This document shows positions 25,816 to 34,323 of a stretch of 49,576 nt of DNA, piece after piece (position 1 is the first letter of the stretch; every line of letters begins with the position of its first letter). The stretch lies in contig JAKVCB010000013.1 in the NCBI GenBank assembly GCA_022448345.1, positions 1-49,576 on the forward strand. Reading direction: 5' to 3'. Below the pieces are notes generated by a model. The model made no database searches, was not told the origin of the DNA, and saw only the letters and a list, made by a program, of their open reading frames with translations. The position numbers were made by a program, and so were the translations under genes. Origin of the DNA: Pirellulales bacterium (GTDB lineage Bacteria > Planctomycetota > Planctomycetia > Pirellulales > Lacipirellulaceae).

Positions 25816-28680
25816 ATGATTCGTCTTCGCGGCGTGGCCGTGCACAATCTTCGCGATATCGATCTCGATTTGCCGCATCATCAATTAATTGCATTCTGTG
25901 GCGTGTCGGGTAGTGGCAAGACGAGCCTTGCCCTCGATACCCTTTATGCTGAAGGACAGCGGCGATACATCGAGAGCTTTTCTGCCTACACCCGACAGTT
26001 TCTTGAACAACTCCCAAAACCTGATGCCACCCAAATCGGCGGTATTCCTCCGGCCATTGCGGTCACCCATAAGAACCCAAGTCGTTCCCACCGAACTACC
26101 GTTGGAACCGCAACAGAAATTCGCGACTACCTGGGTCTTTTGTTTGCCCGTATTGGGAACATTCAATGTTATGGTTGTGGGAGCCAGGTGCAGCGAGATA
26201 GCCCAGAATCGATTGTCGACCAGCTGGAAACTCTTCCCAAAGCCACACGTTTCATGATTGGCTTTACCATGCAGGTCCCCGAAAACGATCCGGTGGACGC
26301 ATGGCTAACCGACCTCACCGAGCAAGGATTTGTGAGAGCTTTGCTGGGTGACCAATCGATTAAAATTGAAGTCGCTCGGACCAAACAGCTTCCACCAGGT
26401 ATGACTTTGACCATCGTGGTCGATCGACTAACCGCTGGCCAGGTATCCCGAGAGCGGTTGCACGAATCACTCGAAACGGCACTGGAAGCCGGGCTAGGAA
26501 CTTGTGTCATGCTGGTTGAGGCATTCGACGAATCAGCCGAGAACCTGGCTGAAAGGGAAACTTCACACTGGACCATCGAGCGCGTGGATGGCCGCTCGTG
26601 GCAGCGACGTGTCGCCGGTACCAGCCTCCGCTGCCACAGCTGTGAAATTGACTATCCGGATTTACAACCTCCATTATTCAACTTTAACAGCCCACTCGGG
26701 GCCTGTCCTGACTGTGAAGGATTTGGCAACGTTGTGAGAGTCGATATGGAGCGCGTGGTACCCAATCATTCTCTGACACTTCGCCAAGGTGCGATTGCAC
26801 CGTGGAATACGCCAGCATATGCCCACGAACTGGAGGAGCTGATCGCCTTGTCGGGCGATTATGGGATACCGCTGGATGTTCCCTACTCCGAGCTTTCCGA
26901 ACTCCACCGGAAACAAATCCGCGAAGGGGTTTCCGAACGCGATTTCGGCGGTCTTGATGGGTTTTTTCGCTGGCTGGAACGGCGGAAATACAAGATGCAC
27001 CTGCGCGTCTTTCTGAGTCGCTGGAAGTCCTACTATCCTTGCGCAACATGTATGGGAATGCGCCTGAGGCCAGAGTCACTTGCGGTTCGAATCGGGGGGA
27101 AAAACATTGCCGAACTTACCCAACTGCAAATCGAAGATTGCTTGAATTTCTTTGCCGACCTGCAACTTGACGAATGGCAAGAAAAGGTCTCTGCTCAGGT
27201 AATAAGCGACATCACATCCCGACTGGGTTATCTCACTACCGTGGGAGTCGGCTACCTGGCCCTCAACCGCTCGCTACGAACCCTCAGTAGTGGTGAAGCG
27301 CAGCGAGTTGCCCTGACCACCATTCTGGGATCCAATCTCGTCAACATGCTTTATGTCCTCGATGAACCGTCGATTGGACTACACCCACAAAATATCGACT
27401 CCCTGGCAAATGCAATGACGCGGCTCCGCGACCGGGAGAATACCGTGGTTGTTGTCGAACATGAAGAAGAAATTCTCCGTCGCGTTGATCAGGTTGTCGA
27501 ACTTGGTCCCGCTGCAGGCCGGGGAGGCGGAGACATTGTCTTTCAGGGAACCCCCGGCGAATTGCAAGCCGATTCCACAAGTTCAACCGGTCAGTGGCTC
27601 TCCGGAAAGCGGGGCCTCGGCTTGGGTGGCAAACGGCGTCCTCCTCAACACGGCCAGCTGACTTTAGTAGGCGCGCGGGGAAACAACCTTCGCGACGTAA
27701 CGATTGATATCCCCTTAGGTGTACTATGTCTCGTAACAGGCGTGAGTGGAGCCGGCAAGAGTACGCTGATCAACGAAACTCTCTTTCCCGCTCTTACACA
27801 CTGTTTGAACAGCACCGATGGAAAATCACCCGGTGAAGTGCCACTGGACTACGACAACCTGATGGGAACCAGTCACCTGGAGGAAGTGATTCTCATTGAT
27901 TCCAGTCCCATCGGTCGCTCGCCCCGTTCTAATCCTGTCACCTTTATCAAGGCATTCGACCCAATCCGCCAGTTATTTGCCGAACAACCCGAAGCCGTTG
28001 TCAGAGGTTTTTCGACAAGTCACTTCAGTTTCAATGTGGATGGTGGCCGATGCGAGGCGTGTCGTGGAGATGGTCTCGTTCAAGTCGACATGCAATTCAT
28101 GGCCGACATCTACCTGCCGTGTCGAGAATGTAAGGGAAGTCGTTACCGTAAAGACGTCCGCGAGGTAAAATATCGAGGAAAAGACATTGCCGAAGTCCTG
28201 GAGATGACGGTTCGCGAAGCCTTTACCTTCTTCCGCGGACACAATCGAGTGACGGTAAAACTTAAACTTTTGCTCGACGTAGGACTCGATTATCTTTGCC
28301 TGGGACAATCCGCGACTACCCTTTCGACAGGGGAAGCACAACGGCTTAAACTGGCAACGTACCTTGGTGCGGGAAAACGAGGACGCACGTTGTTTTTGCT
28401 CGATGAACCAACGACCGGCCTCCATTTTTCCGATATCCTCAAGTTACTTGACTGTTTTGATGCTTTGGTCGATGTTGGGCATTCACTCGTCGTGGTCGAA
28501 CACAACCTACAATTAATGACCGCTGCCGATTGGCTCATTGACCTGGGGCCAGGAGCTGCCGAAAGTGGCGGGCAGATCGTGGTTTCGGGGACCCCGGAAG
28601 ATGTTGCCAACTGTCCAGAATCGGTGACCGGTCGGCATTTAAAAACAGCCCTGGCCAGATTGTGCAGCAAGCCCGAATGA
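25816..28680 (+). CDS. uvrA: Excinuclease ABC subunit A
   Basis: A 954-residue ABC-type damage-recognition ATPase of nucleotide excision repair. The first Walker A is GVSGSGKT (29-36); a second, GVSGAGKST, follows at mid-protein. Two ABC signatures (LSSGEAQRVALTTILG and LSTGEAQRLKLATYLG), each with VLDEPSIGLHP- or LLDEPTTGLHF-type Walker B segments, are present. Three Cys clusters are visible: CHSCEIDY..., CPDCEGFG and CEACRGDG...CRECKG. The UvrB-interaction region (following CYGCGSQVQRD) is retained, unlike in UvrA2. Some segments diverge from E. coli (ITHKNPSRSHRTT instead of SIEQKTTSHNPRST-like), so a second UvrA may exist elsewhere in the genome. ATG 25816 is preferred over a TTG at 25795. 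Confidence 0.95.
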   Translation: MIRLRGVAVHNLRDIDLDLPHHQLIAFCGVSGSGKTSLALDTLYAEGQRRYIESFSAYTRQFLEQLPKPDATQIGGIPPAIAVTHKNPSRSHRTTVGTATEIRDYLGLLFARIGNIQCYGCGSQVQRDSPESIVDQLETLPKATRFMIGFTMQVPENDPVDAWLTDLTEQGFVRALLGDQSIKIEVARTKQLPPGMTLTIVVDRLTAGQVSRERLHESLETALEAGLGTCVMLVEAFDESAENLAERETSHWTIERVDGRSWQRRVAGTSLRCHSCEIDYPDLQPPLFNFNSPLGACPDCEGFGNVVRVDMERVVPNHSLTLRQGAIAPWNTPAYAHELEELIALSGDYGIPLDVPYSELSELHRKQIREGVSERDFGGLDGFFRWLERRKYKMHLRVFLSRWKSYYPCATCMGMRLRPESLAVRIGGKNIAELTQLQIEDCLNFFADLQLDEWQEKVSAQVISDITSRLGYLTTVGVGYLALNRSLRTLSSGEAQRVALTTILGSNLVNMLYVLDEPSIGLHPQNIDSLANAMTRLRDRENTVVVVEHEEEILRRVDQVVELGPAAGRGGGDIVFQGTPGELQADSTSSTGQWLSGKRGLGLGGKRRPPQHGQLTLVGARGNNLRDVTIDIPLGVLCLVTGVSGAGKSTLINETLFPALTHCLNSTDGKSPGEVPLDYDNLMGTSHLEEVILIDSSPIGRSPRSNPVTFIKAFDPIRQLFAEQPEAVVRGFSTSHFSFNVDGGRCEACRGDGLVQVDMQFMADIYLPCRECKGSRYRKDVREVKYRGKDIAEVLEMTVREAFTFFRGHNRVTVKLKLLLDVGLDYLCLGQSATTLSTGEAQRLKLATYLGAGKRGRTLFLLDEPTTGLHFSDILKLLDCFDALVDVGHSLVVVEHNLQLMTAADWLIDLGPGAAESGGQIVVSGTPEDVANCPESVTGRHLKTALARLCSKPE

Positions 28681-28844
28681 AATCGCGAAACCAATGGCTC
28701 TTCCCTAAAACCATTCCTTCGACCGATTTACTGATAACGACCTTTCGAAAATCAAAGCCACAGCCAACCACCTGTAGCCCTAGGCACCAGCGACAACTTG
28801 TAGCACATCACCTTAAAGTTCCCTCTGGTTGACAGACACCTGCC

Positions 28845-29210
28845 ATGATCTTGAATCCTCAACACGACCTGTTTGAAATTGAGGTTGCTGACGCGAGCGA
28901 TGTCGCACTACGCTTGCTTGTCCACGCCTCGACACCTGTTCCTCTCGATGCTGACGTGTCTTGCTCCCATCCCTGGAAAATTGAGGGAAGCCTGACTGGA
29001 CCCTTTTGCAAGGACACCCATACTTTGCCAGCAACCTTGCCGCTACGCGAAACCGCAGGCAACCCCGGCTTGCATGCTGAGGTGGTTGTTCCCGATCCTT
29101 GCTTCTGGTCAGCAGAAACACCGTACCTCTATCGGTTACGCATTGAGTTCTCCCGAGGAGGCAAGCCTTTCTCTCATGAAGAGCAAATGATCGGACTTCA
29201 ACCATCATAA
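28845..29210 (+). CDS. Small beta-sandwich protein, GH2-like Ig domain
   Basis: A 121-residue protein without a signal peptide. The stretch PDPCFWSAETPYLYRLRIEF then HEEQMIGLQPS matches the pattern at the end of the immunoglobulin-like domain of family 2 glycoside hydrolases (W-[TS]-x-E-x-P-x-L-Y), where the catalytic TIM barrel usually begins. Here the protein stops, and no barrel follows in any frame before the next gene 63 bases on. It could be a stand-alone domain or a truncated hydrolase. No Shine-Dalgarno site is visible. Confidence 0.6.
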   Translation: MILNPQHDLFEIEVADASDVALRLLVHASTPVPLDADVSCSHPWKIEGSLTGPFCKDTHTLPATLPLRETAGNPGLHAEVVVPDPCFWSAETPYLYRLRIEFSRGGKPFSHEEQMIGLQPS

Positions 29211-29273
29211 GCGGCGATCAATAATCCTTAATGATCTTTCCCCTCCAGTCAGTTTGCTTTTCAACCAATACCG

Positions 29274-30344
29274 ATGACAACGCACTCCAATATTAAACCT
29301 GACCCCGGAAAACAATCAGGTGACGACCGGTATGCTCGCCAGATTTGCTTTGCGCCCCTCGGTGCCGATGGTCAACAACAGTTAGCCGCCGGGCGGGCAC
29401 TCGTTTGTGGCTGTGGTGCCTTGGGATCGGTAATTGCAAATACCCTGGTCCGGGCAGGCGTGGGGATGGTACGAATCGTTGATCGTGATTTTCTGGAAAT
29501 GAATAATCTACAGCGACAAGTGATCTTCAATGAAAAAGATGTCACCAGTGGGTTACCCAAAGCTATCGCTGCCGCTCAAAATCTTGCAACAGTCAATTCA
29601 CAGGTCACAATCGAACCGGTCGTCGAGGATGTGACGTATGCAAATATTGACACGATTGCCGCCGATGTTGATGTCATTGTCGACGGCACCGACAACTTTG
29701 AAACTCGAATGCTCATAAACGACTTTGCGGTCAAGGAAGCAAGGCCCTGGATCTACGGAGGTTGCATTGGTGCCGAAGGCCAAACGATGACTATTCTACC
29801 TGGCAAAACTGCCTGCCTTGGCTGCCTGATGCCAGAACTCCCACCTCCCGGCACGACTCCCACGTGTGATACCGCCGGCATCTTGGGCCCTGTTGTCAAC
29901 GTGATTGCTTCCTTTGAGGCCATGGAAGCCATCAAGATTCTCAGCGGCAACCTGGAAGCCACCAATCGCCAGTTGATGATCTTTGAGATGTGGCACAACC
30001 GGGTTCGACAGCTTGATACAACAAAGCTCTTCAAGACAGGCACCTGTTTGACATGTGCCAAACACAAATTTCGCTGGCTCGATGGAAATCTCAGCAGCGG
30101 CTCAGCCGTGCTGTGCGGTCGGAATTCCGTGCAGATTGGCGCTCCTGCTGGTGGTCAAGTCTCGTTTCCGCAATTGGCCCAAAAGCTGGCTTCCGTGGGG
30201 GAAGTCACCCACAATCGGTACTTGCTACGAGTCACCATTGCAGAACACCAGTTAACCGTCTTTGCAGATGGCCGGACAATCGTCGCAGGAACCGATGATA
30301 TCAGTACTGCTCGCACTCTGGTGGCAAAGTATATTGGCAGCTAG
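29274..30344 (+). CDS. ThiF/MoeB/HesA-family adenylyltransferase
   Basis: A 356-residue E1-like enzyme that adenylates the C-terminus of a ubiquitin-like sulfur carrier (ThiS or MoaD type). The nucleotide-binding CGCGALGSV (48-56), then NNLQRQVIF (catalytic Arg), DGTDNFETRMLIND and the zinc ligands CLGC ... CLTC are all present. TCDTAGILGP carries a candidate catalytic cysteine. The C-terminal 90 residues form a further alpha/beta extension that differs from the rhodanese of MoeZ. It probably serves thiamine or molybdopterin synthesis; the partner carrier is not in this window. Confidence 0.9.
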   Translation: MTTHSNIKPDPGKQSGDDRYARQICFAPLGADGQQQLAAGRALVCGCGALGSVIANTLVRAGVGMVRIVDRDFLEMNNLQRQVIFNEKDVTSGLPKAIAAAQNLATVNSQVTIEPVVEDVTYANIDTIAADVDVIVDGTDNFETRMLINDFAVKEARPWIYGGCIGAEGQTMTILPGKTACLGCLMPELPPPGTTPTCDTAGILGPVVNVIASFEAMEAIKILSGNLEATNRQLMIFEMWHNRVRQLDTTKLFKTGTCLTCAKHKFRWLDGNLSSGSAVLCGRNSVQIGAPAGGQVSFPQLAQKLASVGEVTHNRYLLRVTIAEHQLTVFADGRTIVAGTDDISTARTLVAKYIGS

Positions 30345-30625
30345 CAGCTGCACACTCATCCTGTCCCACCTATTCCCCCAAACTTCTTCTGTAGTCGGTA
30401 CGGCGGCGCGAAGCTGTAACGACAGAAGCTTCCCTTTATCAATTCACTAACCGTTATGACCGATCTAATGCAGAATACTGGTGGACTACTCTTTTCGGCC
30501 GATTGCCAACCCGGCAGCCAAAAGATCACGAACTGTGAAGTCAGAGTGGCCATAGGTAACTTTGTCTTTTCTGTCTGGCCCTGGTTGCCAGGTATTTTCT
30601 GCTTCAATTCCGAACGCACAACACC

Positions 30626-31552
30626 ATGGCAATGCTTGATCCCCTGGTAACAGTCGAACCTTCTGAACCTGCAGATGTTGTTACCTCCAACGAGGAAATC
30701 CACCCCAGCATGGGTCGATTGGGCCCGTGGCAACTGTTGCGAAACCTGTGCGATGGACAATACACAAGACTTTATCAGGCACGGCCGGAAAACCATGGTG
30801 AAGGTCTGCCGGCAGCCTACGTCATCAAGGTTCTGCGCAACCAGTGGTGGCGCAACTCAGAGGCAATTGCCCGGCAACGCCGTGAGGTATGGATTGGCAG
30901 CCACGTTTCGCATCCCAACATTGGACCAGTACTCTCTGCGGGAGTTGACGGTCCCCCTTTTTATTTTGTGATGCCAAAACTGCCTGGTTCCAATCTGGCA
31001 AAGATGCTGGATGAAGGTTACCGCCCTGCAATTCCAGTCGCGATTTGGATCGTGCGCCAAATTGCGGAGGGGTTGGCAGCCGTTTATGAGCAGACTGGCA
31101 TGATGCATGCCGATGTCAAACCAGCAAATATGATCGTGGCTCCCACGGGACACACAACGCTGATTGACTTTGGTTTTGCGCATTCTTCTCAGGAAGCAAG
31201 TTCCTGGACCGACCGGCCAGTTGTTGGCACGCTCAATTACATTGCCCCCGAGATGCTCACCTCGACGCTTTCTGCAGACGTTCGTAGCGATATTTACAGC
31301 TTGGGTATCACACTTTATGAACTGTTAACCCAGCGATTGCCACTGGAAAGCGATGATCCATGTGAGTTGGTCGATTTACACCGCCAGGCAAAGCCTGTCT
31401 CCATTCGGGAAATCCGGCCGACAATCCCTCCGGAAGTTGCTACCCTAGTCCACCAAATGCTGGCCAAAGACCCCATGCGTCGCCCTGGAAGCTACGACGA
31501 GTTGATATCTCAGCTGGTGCGACTGGAAGTCGATCTGTTTGAATTACGTTGA
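30626..31552 (+). CDS. Serine/threonine protein kinase, single domain
   Basis: A 308-residue soluble Hanks-type kinase. The glycine loop is degenerate (LCDGQYTRLY, 41-50), the ATP lysine is K68 in VIKVL, the catalytic loop is MMHADVKPANM with HAD (161-163) instead of HRD and N168, and DFG is at 181-183. The APE motif is intact (207-209, IAPEM) and the later SDIYSLGITLYELL helix is canonical. Loss of the HRD arginine usually means no need for activation-loop phosphorylation. About 280 bases upstream separate it from the ThiF gene. It has no transmembrane segment, and its substrate is unknown. Confidence 0.9.
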   Translation: MAMLDPLVTVEPSEPADVVTSNEEIHPSMGRLGPWQLLRNLCDGQYTRLYQARPENHGEGLPAAYVIKVLRNQWWRNSEAIARQRREVWIGSHVSHPNIGPVLSAGVDGPPFYFVMPKLPGSNLAKMLDEGYRPAIPVAIWIVRQIAEGLAAVYEQTGMMHADVKPANMIVAPTGHTTLIDFGFAHSSQEASSWTDRPVVGTLNYIAPEMLTSTLSADVRSDIYSLGITLYELLTQRLPLESDDPCELVDLHRQAKPVSIREIRPTIPPEVATLVHQMLAKDPMRRPGSYDELISQLVRLEVDLFELR

Positions 31553-31585
31553 AGACTTTCTTGCCAACGAACATTCCCGAGGGAC

Positions 31586-32911
31586 TCAGTTGTCGGGGAG
31601 GTCCGTACCTCGGTAACTGCAGTCGAGTAATTCCATCGGGTGAAAGACACCCAGCTTGTGACCTTCTGCTCGAGCTTCTTTGGCAATTTGCAGGATACAT
31701 CCGGCATTGGAAGTGATGACAGCCTGTGCTTTTGTGCTAATGATGTTGCGCATCTTCCGCTTGGCCAGTCGCGAAGCCATTTCTGGCTCCGTCAGGTTGT
31801 AACTGCCAGCCGCACCACAACAGAGTTCAGACTCGGGTAAGTTGCGGATTTCCAAACCGGGTATCTGGGCAAGCAGGTTACGCGGTGCCTCCTGTACATT
31901 CTGGGCATGTGCAAGGTGACAGGCGTCATGGTAAGTCGCGACGAGCCGAATCTCGCCCTGTGGCTTGATGAGCCCTAACTCGTCGAGAAATTCGTTTACA
32001 TCTTTCATCTTGCTGGCCAGTTCAGCCCGGGCAGCTTGCCCGCCATCTGTCCAGTGGTGCCCGTAATCTTTGAGCATCGAACCGCAACCGGCAACGTTAT
32101 TAATCACAGCATCAAACTTATCGAGTGGAAAAGCGGCTACATTTTGATCCGCCATTTCCCGAGCAGGCTGTTCAGATCCAGCGTGAAAATGAATGGCTCC
32201 ACAGCAGGTCTGGTCACGTGGAACGTGCACGTCACAGCCATTTTGTTGCAACACCCGAGCAGTAGCCCAATTCGCGTGTCGAAACATGACATCTCCGATA
32301 CAACCGGTAAACAAGGCGACGGTAGCTCGACGTGTCCCGACTGCGGGCAAGAATTCTGGCAAGACTCCTTCGTCAGGGACCGGAGGTGGCAACATACGGA
32401 TCATTTGCTGGAGCTGTTTAGGGAGCAAGCGGATCAAACCAGTTGTCTCGATCAACCGATCCAAACCAAGTCGTTGTGCCACGCGCGCAGGCCCCAGCGC
32501 TTTTCGCAATCGGTCAGGATAGGGAAAGATGCGAAAGAGAATCCAACGGTGGAACCAGTCATCTGTCTTTGATTGCCCCTCCGTTTGCGCCATCGAAATA
32601 CGGAACGGTTCAATCAGCTTTCCGTACTGCACTCCCGACGGACAGGCGGTTTCACAAGCACGACAATCGAGGCACAGTTCCAAATGGCGACGCACACCCG
32701 GCGACAAGTCGAGTCGGCCATCCGTTACAGCTCGCATCAGGTAAATACGCCCGCGCGGACTGTCGTTTTCGTTGGCCGTTTCTACAAAAGTGGGACACGC
32801 GGAAGTACACAACCCGCAATGGACACAATCAAGAAAGAGATTGTAGTCGATGTCCTCGCCAGGTTTTGTTGTCGTTTCTGGAGTTTCTTGGTTCATCGCA
32901 CTTGCTGCCAT
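31586..32911 (-). CDS. glcF: Glycolate oxidase iron-sulfur subunit
   Basis: A 441-residue protein that passes electrons from the flavoprotein subunits to the quinone pool. Two ferredoxin-type 4Fe-4S motifs (CVHCGLCTSACP and CLDCRACETACP) are followed by two cysteine-rich CCG segments (DQTCCGAIHF and SELCCGAAGSY) of the LctE/GlcF family. The start is ambiguous: GTG 32917, ATG 32911 or ATG 32896; I chose 32911. It is the last gene of glcD-glcE-glcF on the minus strand, about 100 bases from glcE. The product would oxidise glycolate to glyoxylate. Confidence 0.93.
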   Translation of the reverse strand: MAASAMNQETPETTTKPGEDIDYNLFLDCVHCGLCTSACPTFVETANENDSPRGRIYLMRAVTDGRLDLSPGVRRHLELCLDCRACETACPSGVQYGKLIEPFRISMAQTEGQSKTDDWFHRWILFRIFPYPDRLRKALGPARVAQRLGLDRLIETTGLIRLLPKQLQQMIRMLPPPVPDEGVLPEFLPAVGTRRATVALFTGCIGDVMFRHANWATARVLQQNGCDVHVPRDQTCCGAIHFHAGSEQPAREMADQNVAAFPLDKFDAVINNVAGCGSMLKDYGHHWTDGGQAARAELASKMKDVNEFLDELGLIKPQGEIRLVATYHDACHLAHAQNVQEAPRNLLAQIPGLEIRNLPESELCCGAAGSYNLTEPEMASRLAKRKMRNIISTKAQAVITSNAGCILQIAKEARAEGHKLGVFHPMELLDCSYRGTDLPDN

Positions 32912-33014
32912 TCTCACTTGACCTGGAATCGGGGCTCGTCAGAATATAAAAGTCGCAGCTGGCAAAGGATATGCACGACCTTCTTTTCAATTCCTCAAAA
33001 GGAACCAAAATCCG

Positions 33015-34262
33015 TTAAGCCTGAAAAATAAATCTCCCTGGATTCAAAATTCCCCGCGGATCGAACTTCTGCTTAATCTGCTCCATAAGTCCGCTCGAAG
33101 CAACACGACCTCCCCACACAATTTGGGAAGTCAGGTCCCCGATCTCGCTCGACAGGATACTCATCCCACCACCTGCCTGAATGGCCGCTGGCCGCAACTG
33201 GCCAACCAGAAAGGTCGTCAAGTCCGACGCTTGGAACTTTGCAAACCGTACGATGATCACGCCCGTTCCCGCATGTGCTTGAATCGTACAATCTGGATCG
33301 TACTGAATCAGGCGGCTAACAAGCTGTGTCACAGCGCTGGGCAACGCCGTAATTTTGACAGTCAATGGGGCGGAATCGCCCTCCGCGGCTATGCCACAAT
33401 CGGAGAATTCAATCTGGCGGGCCAGCAACGATTCACCCTTGCTATGGTCAAGGACTGACACATTGGCACTTCCTGCAGCCATCAGCTGTGCTTGCAATTG
33501 GTCACGCATGGCGGCAACTTCCTTTTCAGATCCTTCAAATCGAACAGCAACCAAATTTGCTGGAGCCGATTCCGGTAGCCCCACCAGGGGCTTCCAGCCA
33601 GCTCCGACAAGCAAATCAATGGAAGCCGGAGGGGAAGGAACATCGACCAAAGTCACCAGAACCTGCTCGGTAACGTCGAGATTTTCACAAGCAACGAGCA
33701 ACGTCACCGCTTGTTCCGATTGCGGCTTCAATTTGAATGTGAGCTGGGTAATGATACCGAGTGTGCCCAGCGAGCCCGTCAGCAGCTTACAAAAATCGTA
33801 ACCGGCAACATTCTTGACAACACGCCCCCCTCCTTTGAACGGCACTCCGTGACCATCAACGGCGTTAATTCCAATAACATAGTCACGCAACGTTCCATAA
33901 CCATACCGACGAGGTCCACTCCAATCACTGGCGACAAGCCCGCCAATGGTCGCTTCGGTGGCACGTGGCGCATCGATGGGAAGCTGCTGCTTTTCAACTG
34001 CCAGAGTTTGAACCAAATCGGAAAAGCGAACCCCTGCCTCAACAACAATCGTCATATCACGGGGCGTGTAATCGACGACCCGCGACAACCCGGTAGTCTC
34101 AAACGCATACCCTGTTCGAGTCGGCATCACTCCATATTCCAGACTGGTTCCACCACCGATCGTATAAATCGCCTGCTTGGCATCATGGGCAGACCGAATC
34201 ATGTCAGGAACGTCTGCCACACTACCAGGCGACATTGTTTCAGTTGTTGGAAATTCTTGCAT
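33015..34262 (-). CDS. glcE: Glycolate oxidase FAD-binding subunit
   Basis: A 415-residue FAD-binding subunit that forms a complex with GlcD. Features are the FAD-binding PCMH-type fold with YTIGGGTSLEYG, DAPRATEATIGGLVASDWSG, and FKGGGRVVKNVAGYDFCKLLTGSLGTLG, the family's strongest match. The frame extends to 34367, which would overlap glcD by 44 bases, but MQEFPTTETMSPG at 34262 is the better start because the upstream residues are unlike the family. The C-terminus ends with FDPRGILNPGRF. It is in the middle of the glcDEF unit. Confidence 0.92.
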   Translation of the reverse strand: MQEFPTTETMSPGSVADVPDMIRSAHDAKQAIYTIGGGTSLEYGVMPTRTGYAFETTGLSRVVDYTPRDMTIVVEAGVRFSDLVQTLAVEKQQLPIDAPRATEATIGGLVASDWSGPRRYGYGTLRDYVIGINAVDGHGVPFKGGGRVVKNVAGYDFCKLLTGSLGTLGIITQLTFKLKPQSEQAVTLLVACENLDVTEQVLVTLVDVPSPPASIDLLVGAGWKPLVGLPESAPANLVAVRFEGSEKEVAAMRDQLQAQLMAAGSANVSVLDHSKGESLLARQIEFSDCGIAAEGDSAPLTVKITALPSAVTQLVSRLIQYDPDCTIQAHAGTGVIIVRFAKFQASDLTTFLVGQLRPAAIQAGGGMSILSSEIGDLTSQIVWGGRVASSGLMEQIKQKFDPRGILNPGRFIFQA

Positions 34263-34323
34263 AACGCTGATCGATTGTTCGGGTTGGGTTTTCTCACTTG
34301 ACCGCCAACGGGACGGCGAGTCG

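Noticed and set aside
30456-30650. 64-codon frame overlapping the start of the second kinase
   Set aside because: No conserved pattern, overlaps a better gene, and sits in the kinase's leader.
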